From: Bacteroidales bacterium
GTDB taxonomy: Bacteria > Bacteroidota > Bacteroidia > Bacteroidales > F082
DNA length: 64,000 nt
Direction of reading: 5' to 3'
NCBI GenBank assembly: GCA_015709215.1
Contig: JACCQN010000002.1
Coordinates: 81,132-145,131 of the forward strand
The notes beneath the pieces are model-generated. The model ran no database searches and was not told where the DNA came from. It saw only the letters and a program-made list of their open reading frames with translations. The translations under genes and the position numbers were made by a program. The first letter of the stretch is position 1, and each line of letters begins with the position of its first letter. Shown here piece by piece: positions 1 through 9,617 of this stretch.

Positions 1-442
1 CCAGATTTTGATTTAAAAGTTGTAATAGTTTTTTGTTTTTAACCAGATCGAGTTGCGTTTTGATGCGGGCTTGCAGCTCAGCCGCATTAAATGGTTTGGT
101 GATATAATCGTTAGCGCCGCATTCAAAACCCTTAACGATTTCGGCAGGTTCCGTTTTTGCGGTTAGGAAAATGATTGGAATGGAAGCAGTTCGTTTGTCT
201 TTTTTTAACTTAACACAAACTTCAAAACCATCCATTTCGGGCATCATAATATCGAGCAGGATAAGGTCGAAATCGTTTTCAGAAGTTAACCTTAATGCTT
301 CACTTCCTGAGAGTGCATAAGCAATTTCGCGATTCTGACTGCTTAGCAATTTGCCAAGAATCTGGATATTTTTTGGCAGATCATCAACAATAAGTAGCCT
401 TTCGGGATTTGAATTTTGTTGCATATCACATATTTTTGGCAT
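1..442 (-). CDS. Response regulator receiver protein (3' end beyond window)
   Basis: The reverse strand encodes a CheY-like receiver domain that runs off the window edge with no stop codon. Visible landmarks are the N-terminal 'LLIVDD' acidic pair, the phospho-acceptor in 'LILLDIMMPEMDGFEV', the Thr/Ala of 'FLTAKTEP', and the Lys of 'YITKPFNAAEL'. The start is taken at 442, two bases after the stop of the upstream kinase gene; a second in-frame ATG at 424 is equally possible. The spacing implies co-transcription with the sensor kinase at 445-3342, so this is probably its phosphorylation partner. The sequence seen is receiver plus a short helix, so any output domain lies outside the window. 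Confidence 0.9.
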   Translation of the reverse strand, partial: MPKICDMQQNSNPERLLIVDDLPKNIQILGKLLSSQNREIAYALSGSEALRLTSENDFDLILLDIMMPEMDGFEVCVKLKKDKRTASIPIIFLTAKTEPAEIVKGFECGANDYITKPFNAAELQARIKTQLDLVKNKKLLQLLNQNL

Positions 443-444
443 GA

Positions 445-3342
445 TCAGGCTTTATTTTTTTGCTGCATGAGGTAAACCTCAACAGCTTTGATATTTTGAA
501 ACTGCCGGAGCAAACGACTAATTTGTTCTACATCAAAATTTTCGACAGCTTCTTTAAGGCTTTTACTGTAATGAAAAAGCTCTTTTAGTTGATTTGTTTC
601 TGCAAGTTGAAGGCATGCCAGTGCAAACTGATGCGCATCGCTAACAACATTGCTGCTAAGGGCTTTGAGCCAGAGACTGTGTAGTGTTTCAAAGGCTGAA
701 TTTGTACTGTTTTCAAGGCTAAAGAGTAGTTGTCCATTTCCATTATTTTGTCTTGAAGATTCATTCAGGAGTTTGTTTAGATAATGTCCGAGCAAATCTT
801 GCTTATCAGGCAGATCAAAAATAGCTCCATCTGGCAGATTTTCTTGCTGGCTGGATGAAAGATTATCAGTATAAACTAACTGCAGCCTGTGTTCGCGAAC
901 AAGTATAAAAAGTTCTTTCCTTAACGACTCTGTTACTTCAGCGGGGTCAATGATCAAACAGCTTGGATGATGATTAAAGGTTTTGGTTCTGAGATCAACA
1001 TCGTTTTTTGATAAAATCACTTCAAAACCGGATTGACTGGCAATTTCATTTATCAGGTGGTGATGAACCGGATTTTTAGTAAGGAGAATAAGGCTGTGGG
1101 AATTATCTAATTGCAAATAATCCTCTTGGATTTTTGTTGAAGGATGACTAAGAAGAGATGTTTGCTTAAGTTGATTCGGTTCAACGGCAGAGAAACAAAT
1201 CGAAAATACAGTTCCTTTTCCGGGTTCGCTTTCCAAATTAATTGTGCCATTCATAGCCTCAACAAGGCGCTGCGTGATGGCAAGGCCCAGCCCGGTTCCT
1301 TTTAAATTGCCCGCTTGGGAGTGATGTTGATAAAAAGCCTCAAAGATCTTTTCCTGACCAGCTTTATCGATGCCCACTCCAGTATCTTTTACCTGAATAT
1401 GCAAGTCGAATAATGACTTGGTATTTTTATTTTCACTTGTAAAAATAGTTAATTCAATGTAGCCTTCAGTTGTGAATTTTACTGCATTGCCAATGAGGTT
1501 AAAAAGTATTTGCCGCATTCGTATTTCGCTCAGGAAAATCTCTTCGGGAAGTGAATCATCGATTTGAAGTTTGAAGTTTAGCTTTTTCTCTCTCAGTTGT
1601 ATCGAAAAAATCTGTTTTATTTCGGCTGCCAGTGCACGCAAATCGAGTGGCCCGTTATCGATGATTAGCTTGTCAGCTTCAATTTTCGATAGGTCGAGAA
1701 TATCGTTGATAAGCATGAGCAGGCTTTGTCCTGATTTTCGAATAGCATCCAAAAAAGACCGGTGCTGACTGTTATCTATCAGTTTGTCCAGGATGTCGGC
1801 AAAACCAATAATAGAATTCATCGGTGTTCTGATTTCATGGCTCATATTAGCCAGGAACTGACTTTTTAATTTGCTATGATGTTCAGCTTCTTCTTTTGCC
1901 TGAAGAAGTTTTTCGGCATAATCTTTTAGTTCGGCCTGTGCTTTTTCCAGCTCATTTTTTTGTTCCAATAACAGTTTATTTGAACGATTTTTCATGTGTA
2001 CTACATAAACGCCTGCTATAAGGGCGATTAAAAGCACTACAAGCCCGAAAACACCGATCAGGTTGATTAGTCTTTGGTCTTTTATGCGCAGTTCGGCAAG
2101 TTCTTTTTGGTGTTGCAACAATGCAATCTGACTTTCACTTCTTTCGCGATCAAAAAGTGTTTGCATTTGTATTACCGTGCGGCGCAAATTATTGCTCAAA
2201 ATACTGTCATTAATACGGTCAGACTCCTCCATGTAGGCAATGGCTGTTTTGTAGTCGCCTTTGTATTTGCGGTACTTATACATGAGATCAATTGCCCTTT
2301 TATAAGTAGCTAATGCATTTGATTTCCGGGCCATTTCTAGTCCCTGATTGATGTAGGGTAAAGCTTTTTCATACTTTTCCATTTCAATGTAAAGCTCTCC
2401 AACACTTACATTGCTCTGAGCCAGATAGTGCAGGTCGCCTAAAGATTCATAAATTTCCAGGCCGAGGAGATAATAATTCAGTGCTTTGTCGAATTGTTTT
2501 CGTTCGCGGTAAACGCTTCCCATATCATTATAACAAATAGCTACCCCCTTTTTGGAACCTGCTTCTCTGTTCACTTCGAGCGAAAGCAGATAATACTCAA
2601 GGGCCTTATCGTATTCATACTGTTTAAAAAAAACATTGCCAATATTGTTAAGGTTGATGGCTACTCCAATCAAATCGTTCCGTTTCTGCTCCATAGCAAG
2701 GCATTCCCTGAATCTTCGGAGGGCTTCCTGATAATTTCCGAGCATAAATTGAATATTGCCCAGTCCGTTAGCAGCGATCAGATAGCTTTTTTCGTCCTTT
2801 AATTTCTCGGCCAATGCCATTGCCTTTTGGTGATAATCACTGGCAAGCCGGTAATCGTCCATCCATCGGTGGGCTATTCCCAGATTATTGAGCGTTACGA
2901 TTCGTGCTTTGTCAATTTGTAGTGAATCAGCCAAGGCTAATTCCTGCCGGTGCCAGAACAAGGCCTCATGATACAGGGCTTGATTACGAACATAAACACC
3001 TATTTCACTCATTTTTTGCAAATAAAGTAGCGCAAAATCCTGTTGAATAGCAAGTTGCTTTGCAGCATGGATTAGCGAATCTGCTTTTTGTATTGAATTT
3101 GTCACCTCAGCATGAGTGCGGCAGTATAGTGCGGCTTCGAGAAGCAGATTGATTTTAATACTATCTGGAGTATTGGGGTTTTCTGTGAGTAAAAGCAAAC
3201 TGTCGAGCTGAGTAATTGAATTTTGCGCAATCGATTTTGAAACAGGCAAAAAGCTTATCCAAAATATAAAAAAGCTGGCAAAACAGAAAAACTTGTTTCT
3301 CCGATACAGCTTGCTGAAAGTGTTGGATGGAATGTTTGTCAT
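445..3342 (-). CDS. TPR-containing sensor histidine kinase with degenerate receiver-like C-terminus
   Basis: A 965-residue sensor kinase. Order: signal/anchor segment (about 18-40), a periplasmic array of tetratricopeptide repeats (about 110-380), one transmembrane helix (about 426-450), a coiled coil (455-495), HisKA with phospho-acceptor His502 in 'SHEIRTPMNS', then HATPase with the N box around 615-619, 'DTGVGI' at 653 and 'KGTGLGLAI' at 681. Residues about 748-860 resemble a receiver fold, but the usual acidic pair is replaced ('LILLTKN') and the T/K signature is absent, so it is probably not phosphorylated. The last about 80 residues are helical, like the C-terminal tail of other Bacteroidota hybrid kinases. 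It is followed two bases later by a receiver gene. The sensed signal is unknown. Confidence 0.9.
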   Translation of the reverse strand: MTNIPSNTFSKLYRRNKFFCFASFFIFWISFLPVSKSIAQNSITQLDSLLLLTENPNTPDSIKINLLLEAALYCRTHAEVTNSIQKADSLIHAAKQLAIQQDFALLYLQKMSEIGVYVRNQALYHEALFWHRQELALADSLQIDKARIVTLNNLGIAHRWMDDYRLASDYHQKAMALAEKLKDEKSYLIAANGLGNIQFMLGNYQEALRRFRECLAMEQKRNDLIGVAINLNNIGNVFFKQYEYDKALEYYLLSLEVNREAGSKKGVAICYNDMGSVYRERKQFDKALNYYLLGLEIYESLGDLHYLAQSNVSVGELYIEMEKYEKALPYINQGLEMARKSNALATYKRAIDLMYKYRKYKGDYKTAIAYMEESDRINDSILSNNLRRTVIQMQTLFDRERSESQIALLQHQKELAELRIKDQRLINLIGVFGLVVLLIALIAGVYVVHMKNRSNKLLLEQKNELEKAQAELKDYAEKLLQAKEEAEHHSKLKSQFLANMSHEIRTPMNSIIGFADILDKLIDNSQHRSFLDAIRKSGQSLLMLINDILDLSKIEADKLIIDNGPLDLRALAAEIKQIFSIQLREKKLNFKLQIDDSLPEEIFLSEIRMRQILFNLIGNAVKFTTEGYIELTIFTSENKNTKSLFDLHIQVKDTGVGIDKAGQEKIFEAFYQHHSQAGNLKGTGLGLAITQRLVEAMNGTINLESEPGKGTVFSICFSAVEPNQLKQTSLLSHPSTKIQEDYLQLDNSHSLILLTKNPVHHHLINEIASQSGFEVILSKNDVDLRTKTFNHHPSCLIIDPAEVTESLRKELFILVREHRLQLVYTDNLSSSQQENLPDGAIFDLPDKQDLLGHYLNKLLNESSRQNNGNGQLLFSLENSTNSAFETLHSLWLKALSSNVVSDAHQFALACLQLAETNQLKELFHYSKSLKEAVENFDVEQISRLLRQFQNIKAVEVYLMQQKNKA

Positions 3343-3495
3343 TTAGTGGCTTATGTCAGCAATGTTTTACAAAAATAGCTGAATTTTGCGATTATTAATA
3401 AATAAAACAATTCAAAGTGGAATTTGACAGGCTCATCTGTTGCTGTTTTTGGTTGTTTTTTTTGAACGGATCTACTGCAATTTGATAAAAGCTTT

Positions 3496-3527
3496 ATTGC
3501 GGTGCTGAATGAAAGTCGCTACTTTTG
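3496..3527 (+). promoter_or_regulatory. Bacteroidota-type promoter for the heptosyltransferase operon
   Basis: A TACTTTTG box at 3520-3527 matches the TAnnTTTG -7 consensus of Bacteroidota primary sigma factors. ATTG at 3496-3499 sits 20 nt upstream, in the -33 position. The start codon follows at 3546, leaving a very short leader. Assigned by pattern only. Confidence 0.6.
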
Positions 3528-3545
3528 TGAGCTTAAAACAAATGC

Positions 3546-4544
3546 ATGATCAAGCGTATTCTTGTCATACAGACTGCTTCTCTGGGTGATGTGATTCTGG
3601 CAACTGCCCTGCTCGAAAAACTTCATGAGTATTATCCAAAAGCCCGTTTGGAATTTTTAATCAAACAGGGCTATGAAGGGCTTTTCAAAGATCATCCTTA
3701 TTTGGGGCGTCTTTGGGTTTGGGATAAGTCGGAGCACAAATATGAAAACCTTCGCCTCACCATTCGTGAAGTAAGAGCCGGAAAATTTGATTTGGTGATC
3801 AATTTACAACGATTTGCTGCTACGGGTTTAATCACAGCAATGAGTAAAGCGCCTATGCGTATTGGTTTTACCCAAAACCCTTTCAGTCTATTTTTTACGC
3901 ATCGTGTAAAGCATCTGATCGGAAATGCTGAACATCCGGTTCACGAAACTTATCGCAACCAGCAGCTTATAACGCATCTAACAGACCAAATTCCTTCGCG
4001 CCCGGCGCTTTATCCGGGCAAAAATGATTTTGCAAAAGTATCTGAATTCAAAACGAAGACCTTTATTTGTATCGCTCCGGCTTCGCTGTGGTTTACGAAG
4101 CAATTTCCGGAAGAAAAATGGGTGAGTTTTATGCAGCAACTCGATCGGGAATTACATGTTTATTTATTGGGTGGCAATGCTGATAAAGTGCTGTGCGAAA
4201 GAATCATAAAAGCCTCTGCTCATCGCAATAGTATCAATCTGGCCGGAAAGCTTAGCCTGCTGGAATCGGCTGCTTTGATGCGTGATGCAAAAATGAATTT
4301 TGTGAACGATTCTGCTCCCATGCATTTGTGCAGTGCTGTTGATGCACCTGTTACAGCCATTTATTGCTCTACTGTTCCTGACTTTGGCTTTGGGCCACTT
4401 TCGTCGGATTCGGTAATTGTACAATCTACTGAGCAACTCGATTGTCGTCCTTGCGGGCTTCATGGCTGGCAATCGTGCCCCAAAAAGCACTTCCGTTGTG
4501 CGACAACCATTTCAATTAACCAGTTGTTAAAGCGTGTAAAATGA
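3546..4544 (+). CDS. Glycosyltransferase family 9 (ADP-heptose:LPS heptosyltransferase family)
   Basis: A 332-residue GT-B enzyme of family GT9, which transfers heptose from ADP-heptose to the LPS inner core at the cytoplasmic face of the inner membrane. The N-terminal 'SLGDVILATALLEKL' and the C-terminal donor-site motif 'FVNDSAPMHLCSAV' (the family form is near D-S-x-P-M-H) identify the family. A Cys-rich C-terminal segment ('CRPCGLHGWQSCP') is common in Bacteroidota members. The last four bases overlap the start of the YrdC-like gene (ATGA), so the two are translationally coupled. Exact acceptor specificity cannot be read from the sequence. Confidence 0.9.
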   Translation: MIKRILVIQTASLGDVILATALLEKLHEYYPKARLEFLIKQGYEGLFKDHPYLGRLWVWDKSEHKYENLRLTIREVRAGKFDLVINLQRFAATGLITAMSKAPMRIGFTQNPFSLFFTHRVKHLIGNAEHPVHETYRNQQLITHLTDQIPSRPALYPGKNDFAKVSEFKTKTFICIAPASLWFTKQFPEEKWVSFMQQLDRELHVYLLGGNADKVLCERIIKASAHRNSINLAGKLSLLESAALMRDAKMNFVNDSAPMHLCSAVDAPVTAIYCSTVPDFGFGPLSSDSVIVQSTEQLDCRPCGLHGWQSCPKKHFRCATTISINQLLKRVK

Positions 4545-5110
4545 CCTACGAACAAGAAATTGAAGCTGCTGTCGAAATCCTGAAAGCCGGAAAAGTGATG
4601 CTTTATCCTACTGACACAATATGGGGTTTAGGTTGTGATGCTACGAATCAAAAAGCTGTTGAAAGGCTCTTCAAAATCAAACAGCGAACAGAAAAAAAGA
4701 GCCTTATCATATTGGTTGATAGTGAAAAACGTATAAAACAATACGTAAAAAACGTCCCTGAAATGGCCTACGACCTGATTCGTAATGCTCCCAACCCAAT
4801 CAGTATTGTTTATCCGGGGGCAAAAAACCTGGCAAAAAACGTGATTGGTTCAGATAAAACAGTCTGTATTCGAATTACCTCCAATGAGTTTTGCATTGAA
4901 GTGGTCAAACGTTTTGGAAAGGCAATAACTTCCACTTCAGCCAATATCTCGGGCCATCCCGCGCCATTGATTTTTGGGCAAATTTCTGATGAAGTTAAGT
5001 CTGCTGTAGATCATATCGTTGGTTTGTATCAGGATGAGGTGAAGTTGCCAAAAGCGTCCACCATTATCAAATTGGAGAAGGATGGCACTTTTGAGATTTT
5101 GAGGCCATAA
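4541..5110 (+). CDS. tsaC: L-threonylcarbamoyladenylate synthase (YrdC/Sua5 family)
   Basis: A 189-residue protein consisting of a single YrdC domain. The family makes threonylcarbamoyl-AMP from Thr, bicarbonate and ATP for the t6A37 modification of ANN-decoding tRNAs. Visible signatures are 'YPTDTIWGLGCDA', the KxR-type basic motif 'KIKQRTEKKSLIIL' and 'STSANISGHPAP'. It lacks the extra C-terminal Sua5 domain, so it is the short TsaC form. Its ATG overlaps the heptosyltransferase stop. It ends 37 bases before the convergent mutS2 gene, and no clear terminator lies between them. Confidence 0.92.
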   Translation: MTYEQEIEAAVEILKAGKVMLYPTDTIWGLGCDATNQKAVERLFKIKQRTEKKSLIILVDSEKRIKQYVKNVPEMAYDLIRNAPNPISIVYPGAKNLAKNVIGSDKTVCIRITSNEFCIEVVKRFGKAITSTSANISGHPAPLIFGQISDEVKSAVDHIVGLYQDEVKLPKASTIIKLEKDGTFEILRP

Positions 5111-5147
5111 TTTTTCCCCCAAGCGACATTGTCAAATGTGAAATAGG

Positions 5148-7574
5148 TTAACGCAAGCTAACCCTTGTAATTCCATTGCCTCCTGATTCAGGTGGTGCAT
5201 CACCAAAATTTGCAACTTCTTTTTGCTTGCTTAAAAACTCACGAATCAATTTACGAAGGATACCGTTGCCTTTGCCATGCAGAATATTCACTTCTTTTAC
5301 GCTGAGCAAAATGGCTTCGTCAATATATTTGGCTGTTAGTTCCGAAGCTTCTTCGGCACGTTTGCCACGCAAATCGATGGTTAGTTTGAAGTTGCTTACT
5401 TTTTCGTTCAGGTCGGAAGTCACACTGCGCGATGATGCTGATTTGCGATGCTGATGTGTTTGTTTTCTGCTTTCGCGATGGCTAAGTTTCCTCAATTTTT
5501 CGGGAGAGGTGCGCAGCTTCACGGTGTTGAAACTTACAACGGCTTCATGTTCGTTGATTGAAATCAGTTCGCCAACAATATCCATTTCTTCAATACTTAC
5601 CAGATCACCGGCCTGAAGCTCGCTTGCCTGCCAGGTTGTTTCTTCCTTTTCTTCTTTTTCTGCCAGCTTTTCGGCTATTTCTTCTGCCTCCGAAGCAATC
5701 AGATCGCGCGATAACTTAAGATCCTGACGCAGGGCTTTTGTCTTTTCCTTTTCGGCCTGTGCTTCTCTAATCTCTTTGATGGTTAGCTCTATCTGGCGGT
5801 TTGCTTTGTCGATCAGGGCTTTGGCTTCTCTGCCAGCATCAGCCAGCATGTCTTTTCTGCGGTCTTCAAGCTGTTTGAGCAGCCGTTTATATTTCTCAAT
5901 GACTTCATTTAAAAGTTGATCAGCCAGTTGTAGTTCAGTTTGTTTTTTGGAGAGTGCTTTTTTTTCTACCTCAAGTTGCTGTAGTTGTTGATCAAAGTTG
6001 AAATGCGATTGTCCGCTGATAGCTGCAGCAGAATCCAGCAGGCTTTCGGGGAATCCTATTTTACGTGCAATTTCGAAAGCGAATGAGCTGCCTGGTTTGC
6101 CGGTTTGCAGCATATACAAGGGTTCTAGCCTTTTGGTATCGAATAGCATGGCTCCGTTAAAAACGCCGGCATGTTCATCTGCAAACAGTTTGAGGTTGGC
6201 ATAATGTGTCGTAATTAATCCAAAAGCCCGCAGTTCGTTTAGCTTTTTCAGCACTGCCTCGGCAATAGCGCCACCAAGCTGAGGTTCGGTTCCGGAGCCA
6301 AATTCGTCGATCAAAAATAATGTTTTGCTATCTGCATGCGTCAGATAATGCTTCATATTGAGCAGGTGAGAGCTGTAAGTGCTGAGGTCGTTTTCGAGGG
6401 ATTGTTCATCACCGATATCGATAAATATTTTGTCGAAGATTCCGCATTTCGAGTCTTTTTCCATGGGAACAGCCAACCCACACTGAAGCATATATTGAAT
6501 GAGACCGGTAGTTTTCAGGCAAACGGATTTACCACCCGCATTGGGGCCTGAAATGACCAAAATACGTTGCTCTTGATTTAACTCCAGTTCGAGCGGCACA
6601 ATGGATTTTTTTTCCTTTCGCAGCTTATGTTCGAGCAGGGGATGCCGGCTTTGTTTCCATTTGATAAATGTCTGATCGGTAAGCTCGGGCACGATGGCAT
6701 GCATCTCAGCAGCCAATATTGTTTTTGCCCGGATAAGGTCGATGCTACCCAATAACTCCCATCCGGCAAGTAAATCGCTGATAAAAGGTCTGATAAGTCT
6801 TGAAAAAGTGGCAAGAATGCGATTGATTTCACGTTTTTCGGCATATTCCAGTTCGCGCACTTCATTGTTGGTTTCGAGCACGGCGGCTGGTTCGATGTAA
6901 ACGGTTTGGCCTGTTGAGGATTCGTCGTGAATAAAACCTTTGAGTTTGCGCTTGTCGGCGGCCCTAACCGGAATTACCATGCGGCCATTGCGTATGGTGG
7001 CTTCCACTCCGGAATCAGCCCATCCTGCATTTTTCGCTTCCTGAAGCATCTTGTTCACCTGCCGGTCGATATGGCTGAGCTTTTGTCTGATTTGTTTGCG
7101 GATATCCGCCAGTTCGGGTGAAGCAGCGTCAGGAATATCGCCTTTGTCATCAGTGAGGCGGTTGCATTCGCTCCAAACGTTTTTATCTACACTAATACCA
7201 TCACAAAGCCTTTGAATGGCAGGATAAGGCATCGCTTGCTCCGAAACAGCAAATCGAAGAATGGCTTTTAAGGCATTGAGCCCCGGCTTGAGTTCGAACA
7301 GCGCTTCCTGGCTGATCACCGTTCCTTCGATACGCAATTGGTGTAGATCGGAGCGCAGGTCAGCCGTTTCACTGACAGGGAATGGGAGTCCGTTTTCCAT
7401 CAACTGACGGAATTCTTCTATTAAAGTAAGTTTTTCCCGAATTACCGGCAGGCTGGTTTCAAAACCCATCTCATCAACCTGTGCAGCACCCATCGGACTG
7501 ATACAATGCGCTGTAATCCATTCACGGATGCGGTCGAAACCCAGTTTTTCTTCAAAATTGGATGGATAAATCAA
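5148..7574 (-). CDS. mutS2: MutS2 ATPase/endonuclease with C-terminal Smr domain
   Basis: An 808-residue MutS2. It has an N-terminal MutS core/clamp, an ABC-type ATPase with Walker A 'GPNAGGKSV' (about residues 340-348) and Walker B 'LFLIDEFGSGTEP', a long Lys/Glu-rich coiled coil (about 515-640), a KOW/SH3-like segment, and a C-terminal Smr nuclease domain with 'LTIDLRGKR' and 'HGKGNGILRK'. MutS2 proteins suppress homologous recombination and/or act on collided ribosomes; they are not part of classical mismatch repair. The only suitable start is TTG at 7574, which gives the usual family N-terminus 'MIYPSNFEEKLGFDRIR'. A -7 box at 7596-7603 supports this start. Confidence 0.95.
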   Translation of the reverse strand: MIYPSNFEEKLGFDRIREWITAHCISPMGAAQVDEMGFETSLPVIREKLTLIEEFRQLMENGLPFPVSETADLRSDLHQLRIEGTVISQEALFELKPGLNALKAILRFAVSEQAMPYPAIQRLCDGISVDKNVWSECNRLTDDKGDIPDAASPELADIRKQIRQKLSHIDRQVNKMLQEAKNAGWADSGVEATIRNGRMVIPVRAADKRKLKGFIHDESSTGQTVYIEPAAVLETNNEVRELEYAEKREINRILATFSRLIRPFISDLLAGWELLGSIDLIRAKTILAAEMHAIVPELTDQTFIKWKQSRHPLLEHKLRKEKKSIVPLELELNQEQRILVISGPNAGGKSVCLKTTGLIQYMLQCGLAVPMEKDSKCGIFDKIFIDIGDEQSLENDLSTYSSHLLNMKHYLTHADSKTLFLIDEFGSGTEPQLGGAIAEAVLKKLNELRAFGLITTHYANLKLFADEHAGVFNGAMLFDTKRLEPLYMLQTGKPGSSFAFEIARKIGFPESLLDSAAAISGQSHFNFDQQLQQLEVEKKALSKKQTELQLADQLLNEVIEKYKRLLKQLEDRRKDMLADAGREAKALIDKANRQIELTIKEIREAQAEKEKTKALRQDLKLSRDLIASEAEEIAEKLAEKEEKEETTWQASELQAGDLVSIEEMDIVGELISINEHEAVVSFNTVKLRTSPEKLRKLSHRESRKQTHQHRKSASSRSVTSDLNEKVSNFKLTIDLRGKRAEEASELTAKYIDEAILLSVKEVNILHGKGNGILRKLIREFLSKQKEVANFGDAPPESGGNGITRVSLR

Positions 7575-7595
7575 AACCTATGTAATTTAAGTTTA

Positions 7596-7603
7596 CAAAA
7601 GTA
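7596..7603 (-). promoter_or_regulatory. -7 promoter box of mutS2
   Basis: On the reverse strand this reads TACTTTTG, a match to TAnnTTTG. Transcription would begin near 7589, about 15 nt before the TTG start of mutS2. No convincing -33 box was identified. Confidence 0.5.
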
Positions 7604-7728
7604 ATAAGAAATTAAGGTCGGTCAGCGAATCTAAAGAGATAGGCTGCATTTCAAAGAGATGTCAAGAAACGTAAATAATTCATAATGGTTTAGTCGGATT
7701 AATGTTTATGAATTGCCTGAATTTATTA

Positions 7729-8949
7729 TCACTCTTTTTGCTTTCTGGGTGTTCTCCGTTTGGCAAATAGAGCCAGGCCGCCTTCAGCTGTTTCTTTGTA
7801 AAGGCTGGGCAGGTCTTTTCCGGTAACTTTCATGGTTCGCACCACTTTGTCGAAGGAAACAAAATGCTTGCCGTCCGAAAGCAATGCAAACATATTTGAA
7901 TCCAGGGCGCGGGCTGCTGCATGCGCATTACGCTCGATACAAGGCACTTGCACCAGACCATTGATTGGATCACAGGTTAGTCCCAGATGATGTTCGAGTC
8001 CCATTTCGGCTGCATATTCAATCTGTTGCGGGCTTCCTCCAAAAAGCTGATTAACAGCGGCAGAGGCCATGGCGCATGCCGTTCCAATTTCGCCCTGACA
8101 ACCTACAGCGGCTCCCGAAATAGAAGCATTTGTTTTAACGATATTACCTATCAAGCCAGCAGTTGCAATGGCTTTAAGGATTTTTTCATCCGAGAAACCA
8201 TGTGCATTTTTAGCATGATAAAGCACAGCAGGCAACACACCACTTGAGCCACAAGTGGGAGCTGTTGAAACCAGACCTCCTGAAGCATTTTCTTCTGAAA
8301 CAGCCAGTGCATAAGCAAATACCAGACTCCTGCTTTTGAGCGAATCTTTCAAACTCTGTGCTTTGATATAGTAGGACGAGGCCTTGCGCGCCAGTTTTAA
8401 GCCTCCTGGAATCACGCCTTCGCTTTCCAGCCCACGTCTCAGGGCTTCCTGCATCACCCTCCAAACCTCACGGAGGTGATCCATTGTTTCCGGGGGTTCA
8501 TGCATTTGGACGTATTCCCAGAGTGTCCGGCCTTCGCTACTGCACCATTTTAAAACGTCGGCCATGGTGCGGTGCGGGTAAATGGTATCTGATTTTTCTG
8601 CTTGGCCCTCCCAGATGATTGCTCCGCCTCCAATGCTGTATGCAGTGCGGCTGGCAATAGTTTTCCCGTTTTCATCAATAGCATCAAAAGTGAGGGCATT
8701 GGGATGGCGCTCAAGAAAAGTTTTGGGTTGCCAGTCAAATGTTACGCGGACCGGCTCCATCACCTGTATGATTGCCTGATCGGTAAGATGCCCTTTTCCG
8801 GTTGCTGCCAGGCTTCCGTAGAGGGTTACTTTGAAGGCAGCAGCCCGAGGATTTTCTTGTTTAAAAATACCGGCAGCCCGACTGGGCCCCATTGTATGAC
8901 TACTTGAGGGTCCATAACCAATACGAAAAAGATGACAGATAGATTCCAA
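7729..8949 (-). CDS. sdaA: L-serine ammonia-lyase (single-chain, iron-sulfur type)
   Basis: A 406-residue L-serine dehydratase that converts L-serine to pyruvate and ammonia using a [4Fe-4S] cluster. The N-terminal beta domain has 'GYGPSSSHTMGPSRAA'. The alpha domain has 'TAPTCGSSGVLPAVL', 'GAAVGCQGEIGTACAMAS' and 'CDPINGLVQVPCIERNA', which supply the cluster cysteines. The start is TTG at 8949; it gives the canonical 'MESI' N-terminus and lies only 6 bases after the stop of the upstream kinase gene, so this is probably the last gene of the operon beginning at 15141. Why serine breakdown is joined to disaccharide metabolism is unclear; both feed central carbon. Confidence 0.93.
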   Translation of the reverse strand: MESICHLFRIGYGPSSSHTMGPSRAAGIFKQENPRAAAFKVTLYGSLAATGKGHLTDQAIIQVMEPVRVTFDWQPKTFLERHPNALTFDAIDENGKTIASRTAYSIGGGAIIWEGQAEKSDTIYPHRTMADVLKWCSSEGRTLWEYVQMHEPPETMDHLREVWRVMQEALRRGLESEGVIPGGLKLARKASSYYIKAQSLKDSLKSRSLVFAYALAVSEENASGGLVSTAPTCGSSGVLPAVLYHAKNAHGFSDEKILKAIATAGLIGNIVKTNASISGAAVGCQGEIGTACAMASAAVNQLFGGSPQQIEYAAEMGLEHHLGLTCDPINGLVQVPCIERNAHAAARALDSNMFALLSDGKHFVSFDKVVRTMKVTGKDLPSLYKETAEGGLALFAKRRTPRKQKE

Positions 8950-8955
8950 AGGTGT

Positions 8956-9594
8956 TTATTTTGCGAACCGAAGGCTGTAATCCATGCCAATCAATATGTC
9001 GGCGGTAGGTTTGAGAGCCTGAACTTCCTGGTGTTCTTTTTCGAGTACCTGCATGCGGTATTCATTTTGAGGTTCTTTGCCACGAACCACTTGGGCTTTC
9101 TTCGTTTCGTGATAAGTAAGTTCAATAAAAACCCGCACATCAACATCTTCAGTTTTGATGGCATAAAGCCCGTCGATGATGAGCATATCAATACCGCTGT
9201 AATCAGTTGTAAGCTGGTCGATTTGTTCGGTTATCAGATCCACGCATGGGCCTGTGGAGGTTTTGCCTTCCTTAAATTCTTTGATGTTTTTATTAAGCGT
9301 TTCCCAGTCTAATTCGCTGGGGCCAACCACATTTTGAATGCCATTTTGTTTACGCCATTCGGTACGTTCCAGCGGATGGATGCGATAATAATTATCGATA
9401 TGCAAGAGCTTAGCCATAATTCCATGCTGGCGTAAACCTTTTGCTACTACATGAGCTAGCTCTGATTTTCCTGAACCTGACTCGCCCGAGATAGCGATCA
9501 TCATCTTAGGTTTAGGATTGTTGAGGATGTGTTCGATGATGGCTTCTCCGGCCTTTTGGTGTTTTTCGGTGATGAGTAGTACGTCTCCTAACAT
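8956..9594 (-). CDS. Uridine-kinase-like P-loop kinase, copy 2
   Basis: A 212-residue P-loop kinase of the uridine kinase/phosphoribulokinase superfamily. Walker A is 'GESGSGKSELAHVV' (about residues 37-50), followed by an acceptor-side motif 'HIDNYYRIHPLERTEWRK' and a Walker B-like 'IDMLIIDGLYAIKTE'. It is a tandem paralogue of the gene at 9618-10256: same length, same motif order, visibly diverged sequence. It follows that gene after 23 bases. The substrate is not established. Its place behind a disaccharide phosphorylase suggests a sugar or sugar-derived acceptor rather than uridine, but this is inference. Confidence 0.75.
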   Translation of the reverse strand: MLGDVLLITEKHQKAGEAIIEHILNNPKPKMMIAISGESGSGKSELAHVVAKGLRQHGIMAKLLHIDNYYRIHPLERTEWRKQNGIQNVVGPSELDWETLNKNIKEFKEGKTSTGPCVDLITEQIDQLTTDYSGIDMLIIDGLYAIKTEDVDVRVFIELTYHETKKAQVVRGKEPQNEYRMQVLEKEHQEVQALKPTADILIGMDYSLRFAK

Positions 9595-9617
9595 ATTGTC
9601 TGTGTTTTAAAATGCTG

